Origin: an uncultured Lachnospiraceae bacterium
GTDB lineage: Bacteria; Bacillota; Clostridia; Lachnospirales; Lachnospiraceae
Reading direction: 5' to 3'
Assembly: GCA_910579285.1 (NCBI GenBank)
Contig: CAJTTT010000012.1
Span: forward strand, 26,617 to 36,854
Length of the DNA stretch: 10,238 nucleotides
Under the pieces are notes generated by a model. The model did not search any database, was not told the origin of the DNA, and saw only the letters and a list, made by a program, of their open reading frames with translations. The first letter of the stretch is position 1. Every line of letters begins with the position of its first letter. Both the position numbers and the translations under genes were made by a program. Positions 1 through 5,832 of this stretch are shown here, piece by piece.

Positions 1-1077
1 TCTGATATCCTCTGTTACAAGCTGAATCTTGCCTTCGCTGTCCATCGTGCAGGAGCAGTTCTGCGCAGATAACAGGAACTCGTTGTCAGGGCATCCTGTC
101 GGATAATCGGATGTCTTATCAAAATAAGTAGGCTCAAGAGCGATGGATGCACAGGTGTCTGCGTTGATGATGAAAGCGTCATCGTGAAGAACCTTGATAC
201 CGCCAAACGCATCGTACTTGCCGTCATGCTTAGCATGAGTCAGAGTGGACTTACCAGAACCCGACAGACCATAAACGGAAGCAACGAACTTCTTGCCGCC
301 CTCTAAGGAATACTCTTTCTGACCGCCGTGGCAGGAAGCGTAGCCGTTTCTGTTTGCAAGCGCCCAAGCCATAGTCAGCGTGCCCTTCTTGTGCTCACCG
401 AAATACTTCATGCCAAGGATCGCTGCACAGTTCTCATTGGTATCGAAGTAGCAAAGTGTCAGAGGATCGCTCAAGCAGCTGTAATCCACATCAGGAGCCT
501 CGTGAGGCGCCCACTGGGGATCAGAGAAGATGTAAATATCAGGCTCCTTGCCGTCGCCGACAGGCTTGGAATTCCTGTACATCTTGATATACTCATCAGA
601 CATATACTGGAAGTTGATCATCCAGTTATACAGAAGGTTCTCCTCTCCTTCGGGAATCAGGAGATGTGCCTTCACCATAAACTCAGGGTCAAGGCCTACG
701 AAGCACTCTGCATGGTACATGGTTTTCCAGCGGGTCTCGTAAACCGCATCCATAACCACTTTATCTAACTTCGCCTCATCCACGCCGGGCTCGCCCTTGA
801 TACGGCGTGCTCCCGCGTAGCGGCCGGTTACCGCGCCATCGTTGAATAACAGAACTTTTGCATCTGCAGGAAGGCCAAAGGTCTCGCCATCCTTAACCGG
901 CATATCCGTCACCACGGTACCGGGTGAATTCTTTGCCAGCTCATAAGCCTCTCTCAAGGTGCTAACCTTAACTACGTTGTTTCCGTAAAATGCCGCCTCA
1001 ATAATGGAACGGGTCTTAGAAAAACCAACCTTGCCGGCGCCAATCTCGGAAATGGGATAATACGCTTTTGTTGCCAT
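1..1077 (-). CDS. pckA: Phosphoenolpyruvate carboxykinase (ATP), 5' part, truncated by window edge
   Basis: ATP-dependent PEP carboxykinase interconverts oxaloacetate + ATP with PEP + CO2 + ADP in the cytoplasm. In anaerobes it may run in either direction. The visible 359 residues start MATKAYYPISEIG and remain open at base 1, so the C-terminal part of a roughly 530-residue protein is missing. The nucleotide-binding P-loop GLSGSGKST is at residues 270-278, following the family pattern GLSGTGKTT. HDDAF at 298-302 sits where the metal-binding kinase-2 motif (GDDE) is expected. The segment GEHKKGTLTM (227-236) matches the family stretch GE.KKG.F.M. The start is set by AAGGAGGAG at 1086-1094, eight bases upstream of ATG 1077. 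The first 200 residues differ from E. coli PckA, as expected for a clostridial branch. The gene is probably monocistronic, with its own promoter at 1186-1214. The fold is clear; the physiological direction is inference. Confidence 0.93.
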   Translation of the reverse strand, partial: MATKAYYPISEIGAGKVGFSKTRSIIEAAFYGNNVVKVSTLREAYELAKNSPGTVVTDMPVKDGETFGLPADAKVLLFNDGAVTGRYAGARRIKGEPGVDEAKLDKVVMDAVYETRWKTMYHAECFVGLDPEFMVKAHLLIPEGEENLLYNWMINFQYMSDEYIKMYRNSKPVGDGKEPDIYIFSDPQWAPHEAPDVDYSCLSDPLTLCYFDTNENCAAILGMKYFGEHKKGTLTMAWALANRNGYASCHGGQKEYSLEGGKKFVASVYGLSGSGKSTLTHAKHDGKYDAFGGIKVLHDDAFIINADTCASIALEPTYFDKTSDYPTGCPDNEFLLSAQNCSCTMDSEGKIQLVTEDIR

Positions 1078-1185
1078 TTTACGTTCTCCTCCTTAAAAAT
1101 TGTATTGGTTCACGGAACATCGGAAAAATGACTCTCCGAAATCCCGAATGTCCCTCACATGTACCTCTGTCCGTACACCTCTAAC

Positions 1186-1214
1186 ATTATCTCAGACCGC
1201 CTTTAAAAAGTCAA
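1186..1214 (-). promoter_or_regulatory. Sigma-A promoter of pckA
   Basis: On the minus strand, TTGACT (1209-1214) lies 17 bases from GATAAT (1186-1191), close to the housekeeping consensus with ideal spacing. Transcription would start near 1179 and leave a leader of about 100 bases before pckA. That leader can fold a weak hairpin: arms TCGGA/TCCGA and CGG/CCG around 1112-1150, with a 4x4 internal loop and no U-run. I see no known riboswitch and no clear cre box. The promoter lies just downstream of the flagellin stop, so pckA is probably expressed independently of it. Confidence 0.72.
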
Positions 1215-1255
1215 TAGACCAAAAATATACTTCACGCGCATTCCTATTAAAGAAA

Positions 1256-2020
1256 TCAAAATAACGCTGACAGAGACTTCTTCTGATCCATCTGTCTTCT
1301 CAGCATGTGCATCCGATACTGTCCGAATACTTCATCCTGTTTCTTTTTCGCAACCGCCTTCGGAAAATCCAGATCCTCCAGACGGCTTCTGGCCGAAAGC
1401 TGGTTGAGCGCTGCAGAATGATTAAAATTGCGCGTATATTCCAAGGCGTTTGTGGACGCTCCCAGATTGCTCCTGCGCTGGGAAACCATATCCAGAGCCT
1501 TATCTATGGAATCCAGGCTGAAGTCCTTCGAAGTGACGTCCAGATCGGCGATGCCGAGCGCTTCCAACGTGGAATTTTCCATCTGGATATGCATACTGCC
1601 GCCGTTTGGCGAAGTTGCAACCGCCATGTCCGCCATACTGCCGTCCAGAAGTTTCTGCTCATTAAAACTGGTATCTCTTGCGAGTCCTTCAATCCCCTGC
1701 TTGAGCTGGTCAATCTCCTTCTGATAAATCTGTTTATCCGCATCGGAATTGATGCCGTTCATGGATCTCACGGCAAGCTCCCTGATTCTCTGTAAATAAT
1801 CTGACATGCCGCCCAGAGCGCTCTCTGCCACGTTGGACGCGCCAATCGCCATTCCCGCATTGTCCGCGCCAACCTGATACCCGGTTTCCTGCGTCTTCAT
1901 CCGCTTCGCAATGGCATACCCTGCCGGGTCATCTTTTGCCGAATTGATCCGCTTTCCGCTGGAAAGGTGGGTATATGACCAGAAAAGACTTTTTTGAGAT
2001 GATATCGCACCTACGTTCAT
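1256..2020 (-). CDS. Short flagellin-like protein (D0/D1 core only, divergent C-terminus)
   Basis: A 254-residue protein built like a minimal flagellin. The N-terminal helical domain is well conserved: LSSGKRINSAKDDPAGYAIA (about 19-38) matches the flagellin signature L.SG.RIN.A.DD.AG.AI, followed by GMSDYLQRIRELAV and the D1 block ending NEQKLLDG. The C-terminal half keeps SIDKALDMVSQRRSNLGA and NALEYT, which match the D1 return helix. No variable D2/D3 insert is present. The last 35 residues (KKKQDEVFGQYRMHMLRRQM and on) are basic and lack the usual ILAQA..ML.QAN.. heptads of the D0 helix. ATG 2020 is chosen because AAAGGAG (2028-2034) sits 7 bases upstream; an upstream in-frame ATG would add 25 residues unlike any flagellin. 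No flagellar neighbour is visible. In flagellated bacteria it would be exported by the flagellar secretion system; here it may be a minor, or a repurposed, filament subunit. Confidence 0.85.
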   Translation of the reverse strand: MNVGAISSQKSLFWSYTHLSSGKRINSAKDDPAGYAIAKRMKTQETGYQVGADNAGMAIGASNVAESALGGMSDYLQRIRELAVRSMNGINSDADKQIYQKEIDQLKQGIEGLARDTSFNEQKLLDGSMADMAVATSPNGGSMHIQMENSTLEALGIADLDVTSKDFSLDSIDKALDMVSQRRSNLGASTNALEYTRNFNHSAALNQLSARSRLEDLDFPKAVAKKKQDEVFGQYRMHMLRRQMDQKKSLSALF

Positions 2021-2062
2021 ATGCACGCTCCTTTCTCCAAATAAACTGCCCATGTTTCTTAT

Positions 2063-2091
2063 ATTATACTTCTTACAGCCCGAAAAAACAA
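2063..2091 (-). promoter_or_regulatory. Candidate sigma-A promoter of the flagellin-like gene
   Basis: On the minus strand, TTGTTT (2086-2091) is 17 bases from a perfect TATAAT (2063-2068), about 40 bases before the start codon. I looked for a motility sigma-28 promoter (TAAA then CCGATAA, spacing 14-16) upstream and did not find a convincing one. This is unusual for a flagellin gene and suggests housekeeping expression. The -35 match is partial. Confidence 0.5.
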
Positions 2092-2190
2092 ACAAAAAAT
2101 AGGAAAAATTTCCCTTACTGCCTAAATTTCACACGCCCAATAATGGAAAAGTACGCATTCCTGTCTGGTACTATCTTACTATTTCGTGTG

Positions 2191-2214
2191 TTAATATTGT
2201 TAACATAATATTAA
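2191..2214 (+). repeat. AT-rich perfect dyad in the flagellin/citrate synthase intergenic region
   Basis: TTAATATT (2191-2198) and AATATTAA (2207-2214) are perfect inverted arms around an 8-base centre that contains GTTAAC. An overlapping reading is TGTTAA, five bases, then TTAACA. It lies about 26 bases upstream of the citrate synthase -35 and 100 bases upstream of the flagellin promoter. It could be an operator for a dimeric regulator; its resemblance to clostridial Rex sites (TTGTTAA-N4-TTAACAA) is only partial. AT-rich DNA produces such dyads by chance, so function is inference. Confidence 0.35.
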
Positions 2215-2239
2215 AAATTTGTTAAATTACCGTTTTTGC

Positions 2240-2269
2240 TTGTTTCTGCCCTCTTTTTCATGGTATGAT
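2240..2269 (+). promoter_or_regulatory. Extended -10 promoter of citrate synthase
   Basis: TTGTTT (2240-2245) is 18 bases upstream of TATGAT (2264-2269), and TGG directly before it forms an extended -10 element. The predicted start near 2276 gives a leader of about 130 bases. The start coincides with the foot of the hairpin at 2278. Confidence 0.55.
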
Positions 2270-2277
2270 AATGGAGT

Positions 2278-2313
2278 CGGTGCAAGGGTGAACCGTCCCC
2301 CTGCGCCGTTTTT
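2278..2313 (+). promoter_or_regulatory. Terminator-like hairpin in the citrate synthase leader
   Basis: CGGTGCAAGGG (2278-2288) pairs with CCCCTGCGCCG (2298-2308), ten pairs including one G-U and one A-C mismatch. The loop is 9 bases, and TTTTT (2309-2313) follows directly, so it has the form of an intrinsic terminator. It stands at the very 5' end of the predicted transcript and could instead be a 5' stabilising hairpin. The loop bases GAACCG (2290-2295) complement CGGTTC (2360-2365) further down the leader, a possible switch. No named riboswitch class is recognised. Confidence 0.5.
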
Positions 2314-2407
2314 GTCACAAATACACCCGATGTTATGCCCGGAGAAATAAACCATTCTTCGGTTCGGGATCGGAACAACCTTGTTTTCGAAAGGAGGGAC
2401 TTAATTT

Positions 2408-3778
2408 ATGGAGCAGAATAGTTTTTCTGAAATTACCCCCGAAATTGTGCGGCTTGCAAATATGAGCGAGCAGGCCGGCGTTATCGATACGGAACTTTTT
2501 ACAAGATTTGACGTAAAGCGCGGCTTGAGAGACCTGAACGGTAAAGGTGTTCTTGCCGGACTTACCAACATTTCTGATGTGCGCGCCAACAAAGTCGTTG
2601 ACGGTGTCCAGGTTCCTACCCACGGCAAACTTTTTTACCGGGGATACAATGTTCAGGATCTGGTAAACGGCTTTTTTGCCGACAACCGCTTCGGTTTCGA
2701 GGAAGTCACCTATCTTCTATTGTTTGACAAACTTCCAAACGCAGAAGAACTGGCAGATTTCACCAGACTTTTAAACAGCTATCGGTCTCTGCCGACCAGC
2801 TTCGTGCGGGATATCATTATGAAAGCGCCCAGCAATGATATGATGAACACGCTGGCACGTTGTGTATTGACGCTTTACTCTTACGATGACCGGGCTGATG
2901 ATACTACCCTGCCCAATGTGCTCAGACAGAGTCTGCAGCTGATTGCCCTCTTCCCTATGCTGTCCATCTATGGCTATCAGGCATACAATCACTATCACAA
3001 CGGAGAAAGCCTCTACATACATCAGCCGCAGCTGGAGCTGTCCAATGCAGAAAATATTCTGCATATTCTGCGGCCGGACAATAAATATACTCCCCTGGAA
3101 GCAAGGGTTCTGGATATCGCCCTGATCTTACACATGGAACACGGCGGCGGTAACAATTCCTCCTTCACCACCCATGTAGTCACCTCCTCTCTGACGGATA
3201 CCTACTCTGTCATCGCAGCCGCCATCGGCTCATTGAAAGGTCCCCGCCACGGCGGCGCCAATATAAAAGTTGTTAAAATGTTCGATGAGATGAAGCGGGT
3301 AGTCTCCGACTGGAGCAACGAGGGACAGGTGGCGGATTACCTGAAGAAACTTCTTCACAAGGAAGCCTTCGATCATGCAGGCCTGATCTACGGTGTTGGA
3401 CATGCGGTTTACTCGAAGTCAGATCCGCGTGCCGTCATCTTTAAGTCCTTTGTGGAACGGCTCTCCAATGAGAAGGGGTTACACGATGAATTTGCCCTCT
3501 ATAATCTGGTAGAGAGACTGGCTCCCGAGCTGATTGCAGAAGAACGCCCCATCTACAAAGGTGTCAACGTCAACGTAGACTTCTATTCCGGTTTCGTGTA
3601 CAGTATGCTCAATCTGCCGATGGAATTATATACTCCGATTTTTGCCATCGCCAGAATTGTTGGCTGGAGCGCACACCGTATGGAGGAGCTGGCAAACAAC
3701 GGAAAAATCATTCGTCCCGCTTACAAGACGATCTGCGTGGACCGGGATTATCAAAATCTGCTTGATAGAAACGCCTGA
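2408..3778 (+). CDS. gltA: Citrate synthase
   Basis: Condenses oxaloacetate with acetyl-CoA to citrate in the cytoplasm. In fermentative Clostridia this usually feeds a partial oxidative branch to 2-oxoglutarate and glutamate. The 456-residue protein carries the catalytic triad in its usual motifs: H281 in GPRHGGAN, H332 in GVGHAVY and D391 in NVDFYSG. DPRA at 339-342 and SAHRMEE at 421-427 supply substrate and CoA contacts. The substrate-binding region LHMEHGGGNNSSF (241-253) replaces the more common LHADHE.NASTF, an elongated variant. The N-terminal 60 residues contain no extra domain. The start is fixed by AAGGAGG (2391-2397) ten bases upstream of ATG. It is a single-gene unit with a roughly 130-base structured leader. 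It could in principle be a 2-methylcitrate synthase, but no prp genes are nearby. The symbol is by function; Bacillus uses citZ. Confidence 0.94.
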   Translation: MEQNSFSEITPEIVRLANMSEQAGVIDTELFTRFDVKRGLRDLNGKGVLAGLTNISDVRANKVVDGVQVPTHGKLFYRGYNVQDLVNGFFADNRFGFEEVTYLLLFDKLPNAEELADFTRLLNSYRSLPTSFVRDIIMKAPSNDMMNTLARCVLTLYSYDDRADDTTLPNVLRQSLQLIALFPMLSIYGYQAYNHYHNGESLYIHQPQLELSNAENILHILRPDNKYTPLEARVLDIALILHMEHGGGNNSSFTTHVVTSSLTDTYSVIAAAIGSLKGPRHGGANIKVVKMFDEMKRVVSDWSNEGQVADYLKKLLHKEAFDHAGLIYGVGHAVYSKSDPRAVIFKSFVERLSNEKGLHDEFALYNLVERLAPELIAEERPIYKGVNVNVDFYSGFVYSMLNLPMELYTPIFAIARIVGWSAHRMEELANNGKIIRPAYKTICVDRDYQNLLDRNA

Positions 3779-3780
3779 CA

Positions 3781-3831
3781 TAAAAAAGCTAAGAGCATTG
3801 TGCAAAGTCATCCGACCGCACAATGCTCTTA
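3781..3831 (-). terminator. Intrinsic terminator of the DUF6323-DUF6179 operon, shared with citrate synthase
   Basis: TAAGAGCATTGTGC (3790-3803) and its exact complement (3818-3831) form a perfect 14-bp stem with a 14-base loop. Read on minus, the stem is followed by GC and then six Ts (3782-3787), a canonical terminator 19 bases after the DUF6179 stop. Read on plus, the hairpin starts 12 bases after the citrate synthase stop but lacks a T-run, so it would act there mainly as a 3' stabiliser or weak terminator. Confidence 0.88.
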
Positions 3832-3849
3832 ATGATTTAGCGTTAATTA

Positions 3850-4704
3850 TCAAAGCAAGAACAGCTGCCCAAGACGGTGATTCTCCGTGTTGTGCCTGAT
3901 TCTGACCGCGATGTCCGGCAGGCCGCAGGCCAGATACGCTGACATTTCCTTGTCATTGTCATAATATGCCTCAGTCAGCCGTTCCAGTGATTTCAACAGA
4001 TACGATTTGATTTGTTCCACTGTCTTATCTGAAAGAATCTCTTCCAGACTTTCCAGCTCTTCCTGGCTGAAGCCGGTCTCCTGCAGCGGCTTATCCAGCA
4101 TCATATGTCCCATCATATTCTGTAAAATCATCCCGCATACATTTTCCAGCAGACACTCATAATCCCTGTGATATTTCCGAAGGATTTTCACAACATACTG
4201 ATCATCCATCCTTTGCAGAAATTTCTGCTCCTGACAAATATCCTGCATATAGCAGAGCACCAGACTGACACCCGATAACCCGCCATAATTTCGCAGAATC
4301 GGATAATCCAGGGTAAGCAGCGTCTCCTGCGGCGCATATTTGAAATCATATCTTTCCAGAAACGCAGGGATTCCCTTTCTGACCGTATCTTTCAGACACA
4401 CGCAGCCATAATCCCTAAAATTCTGGATCAGTTCGTTATACAGTTTCTGTAACGTCTGAAGCTTTTCCTTCACGATCTCCCGGCCATGTTCATACGCCTT
4501 CCTTGCCGGAATGTTCTTTGCCGCAAGCGCATTTCCCTCCTGCCGTCCGTCTTCATTGATACAGTACACAACCGCCTCAAGCAGCATCTGCGCCTTTTCA
4601 TAAGTGACCGACGAATGGTCGCAGCCGGTATATTTCCATGCAAGTTCGGACACAATCGGGATAATCTCCTCCATCGGATAACTGCATTTCTCTATCGAAT
4701 CCAC
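3850..4704 (-). CDS. DUF6179 family protein, function unknown
   Basis: A soluble protein of about 284 residues with no signal peptide or membrane segment. I recognise the N-terminal part (SELAWKYTG..., SSVTYEKAQMLLEAVVYCIN) as DUF6179-like from memory of Clostridial proteins; no function is known to me. It is mostly helical and acidic, with histidine and cysteine residues scattered rather than in an evident metal motif. A short conserved-looking centre reads LLTLDYPILR. It lies 44 bases downstream of the DUF6323 gene in the same operon, and the two families tend to occur together, so they probably act in one process. The start is unsure: GTG 4704 overlaps a GGAGG and has no proper ribosome site, while the in-frame ATG at 4674 also lacks one. 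An unusual start, possibly ATA eight bases after GGAGG, is conceivable. The terminator at 3781-3831 ends the operon. Confidence 0.7.
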   Translation of the reverse strand: MDSIEKCSYPMEEIIPIVSELAWKYTGCDHSSVTYEKAQMLLEAVVYCINEDGRQEGNALAAKNIPARKAYEHGREIVKEKLQTLQKLYNELIQNFRDYGCVCLKDTVRKGIPAFLERYDFKYAPQETLLTLDYPILRNYGGLSGVSLVLCYMQDICQEQKFLQRMDDQYVVKILRKYHRDYECLLENVCGMILQNMMGHMMLDKPLQETGFSQEELESLEEILSDKTVEQIKSYLLKSLERLTEAYYDNDKEMSAYLACGLPDIAVRIRHNTENHRLGQLFLL

Positions 4705-4748
4705 CTCCAGCCCATTTTTTCATAATGCATTTCCACTGCCGATAAAAC

Positions 4749-5279
4749 TCAAAACAAATCCATCAATGCTTCCAGGTACAATCCCCTGTCCCACCGTTTG
4801 ACGATATCGACCTCCCCAAACACGCCCTGTCCCTCCGTCTCCTGATAGCCGGAGTATCCGGCGCGGATGGCCTGTGCAAAGAGATCCAGACAAGTTTCCT
4901 CCAGATAGCTAAAGTCACCGCGGCACACCTCCTCAAACTGTTCCCGCATAAATTCCAGAAGCTCATCGTCCGTGATCTCGTCCATCATTTCATTTTTGTA
5001 CTGAAAAAAGATTTCCTGCAGACGCGCCATGCTGTCGCAGTAATTGTCCTGATAGATATAGGACGAGTCGCAGAACGCATAAATAATCTTTGGCAGAATA
5101 CTCTGCCCAAACTCAACCCTTTTCTCCTCCCTCAGCACATCAGCCCTCACCTCCGCAAGAAAAGCCGCCTCTTCCTCTTTCAGGACAAGGCCGTATTTCT
5201 GCGTATACTGGTTCGTTTCCAGAACCTGTGCCGTCAGTGCCTGCTTCGCCATTTCTTCCAGCCAGTTTTTCTGTTCCAT
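4749..5279 (-). CDS. DUF6323 family protein, function unknown
   Basis: A soluble, acidic, helical protein of 176 residues, first gene of the DUF6323-DUF6179 pair. The recognisable part is EFGQSILPKIIYAFCDSSYI followed by YQDNYCDSMARLQEIFFQYKNE and then DDELLEFM, which I associate with DUF6323. ATG 5279 is chosen because AAGGAG (5287-5292) sits 7 bases upstream. A longer reading starting at 5414 would cross the promoter and is rejected. No catalytic motif or membrane segment is visible, and the role is unknown. The constant pairing with DUF6179 suggests a protein-protein partnership, which is inference. Promoter at 5327-5355. Confidence 0.75.
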   Translation of the reverse strand: MEQKNWLEEMAKQALTAQVLETNQYTQKYGLVLKEEEAAFLAEVRADVLREEKRVEFGQSILPKIIYAFCDSSYIYQDNYCDSMARLQEIFFQYKNEMMDEITDDELLEFMREQFEEVCRGDFSYLEETCLDLFAQAIRAGYSGYQETEGQGVFGEVDIVKRWDRGLYLEALMDLF

Positions 5280-5326
5280 GCGCCATCTCCTTCCCTGTAA
5301 ATCCCATCGTTCCCGTATACTGCCTA

Positions 5327-5355
5327 AGTATAGGAGACAGCGGACCGCTTTACAA
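5327..5355 (-). promoter_or_regulatory. Sigma-A promoter of the DUF6323-DUF6179 operon
   Basis: On minus, TTGTAA (5350-5355) is 17 bases from TATACT (5327-5332), about 48 bases before the DUF6323 ATG. The spacer contains the dyad AGCGGtCCGCT (5339-5349), a possible operator half or chance. Its upstream side abuts the divergent plus-strand promoter at 5359-5387. Confidence 0.62.
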
Positions 5356-5358
5356 GTC

Positions 5359-5387
5359 TTGAAAAAACGGGCATTTTGCTGTATAAT
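5359..5387 (+). promoter_or_regulatory. Consensus sigma-A promoter reading antisense into the thrC-distal gene
   Basis: TTGAAA (5359-5364), 17 bases, then a perfect TATAAT (5382-5387). A transcript would begin near 5394, inside the hairpin at 5389-5435, and run antisense to the small membrane protein gene. No plus-strand gene with a ribosome site follows. TATAAT may simply be the T-rich tail of the minus-strand terminator read backwards. Confidence 0.4.
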
Positions 5388-5388
5388 A

Positions 5389-5435
5389 AAAGAGTAAGGG
5401 AGGCACTGCAGCATGCAATGTTTCCCTTACTCTTT
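5389..5435 (-). terminator. Long hairpin terminator of the thrC transcription unit
   Basis: AAAGAGTAAGGGA (5389-5401) and its exact complement (5423-5435) form a 13-bp stem. Inside, CACTGCA (5404-5410) pairs with TGCAATG (5414-5420) across a 3-base loop. The inner stem has a U-G pair when read on minus but an A-C mismatch on plus, which favours minus-strand function. The tail on minus is T-rich (TTTATTATA). It lies 55 bases after the stop at 5491. Confidence 0.75.
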
Positions 5436-5490
5436 CGTATCTTCTTTTTTCTCTGCGTTCCTTATTCCTGTCCTGCCGGAAAAGTATCCT

Positions 5491-5820
5491 TTAATATCCC
5501 CCAGGCGTTGTCAGAAACGCGATCATATCCCAATGGCACATTGCCAGTCTCACACAGACAATCAAAGCCCCAAGACCAAGCGCCATCCATACTTGTTTCC
5601 TGCCGGTAAGATACACACTTTTCAGAAAGACAACCGCCGGAACTAGCGCCAGAACTGCCCACAACACTAACAGAAAAATGCCTATGAACCCCGCAGTGCC
5701 CTCATCTATCGAAAAATCATACTGATAAATCACGCCTGACAGGTACAGGTAAATCATTGTCAGCCATACAGGGCTGATATAACAGCTAACCACGCACCAT
5801 GCGCCTAAAAAATATGTCAT
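5491..5820 (-). CDS. Small three-helix membrane protein, unknown function
   Basis: A 109-residue hydrophobic protein with three likely membrane helices at about residues 3-31, 43-68 and 76-96. A short acidic stretch (DFSIDE) lies between the first two, and GRK precedes the third. I recognise no family. It begins 12 bases after the threonine synthase stop, with only a weak site (CAGGG) before ATG, so it is probably translated with thrC by coupling. The unit ends at the hairpin 5389-5435. Co-transcription with thrC does not establish a link to threonine; a transporter role would be speculation. Confidence 0.65.
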   Translation of the reverse strand: MTYFLGAWCVVSCYISPVWLTMIYLYLSGVIYQYDFSIDEGTAGFIGIFLLVLWAVLALVPAVVFLKSVYLTGRKQVWMALGLGALIVCVRLAMCHWDMIAFLTTPGGY

Positions 5821-5832
5821 TTCTACGCCCTG

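Noticed and set aside
15..236. Minus-strand reading frame of 73 codons near the left edge
   Set aside because: It is a shadow frame within the pckA coding region, whose true frame is open to the edge and carries the P-loop.
2097..2124. Possible terminator (GGGAAATTTTTCC followed by T-rich DNA on minus) upstream of flagellin
   Set aside because: Short AT-only stem with no gene upstream on that strand to terminate; probably local AT richness.
4749..5414. Longer 221-residue form of the DUF6323 protein
   Set aside because: The extra N-terminus has no ribosome site and spans a good promoter; AAGGAG marks the start at 5279.
5376..5646. Plus-strand frames of 77 codons downstream of the TATAAT at 5382
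   Set aside because: No ribosome site, composition unlike a protein, and antisense to the better supported membrane protein gene.
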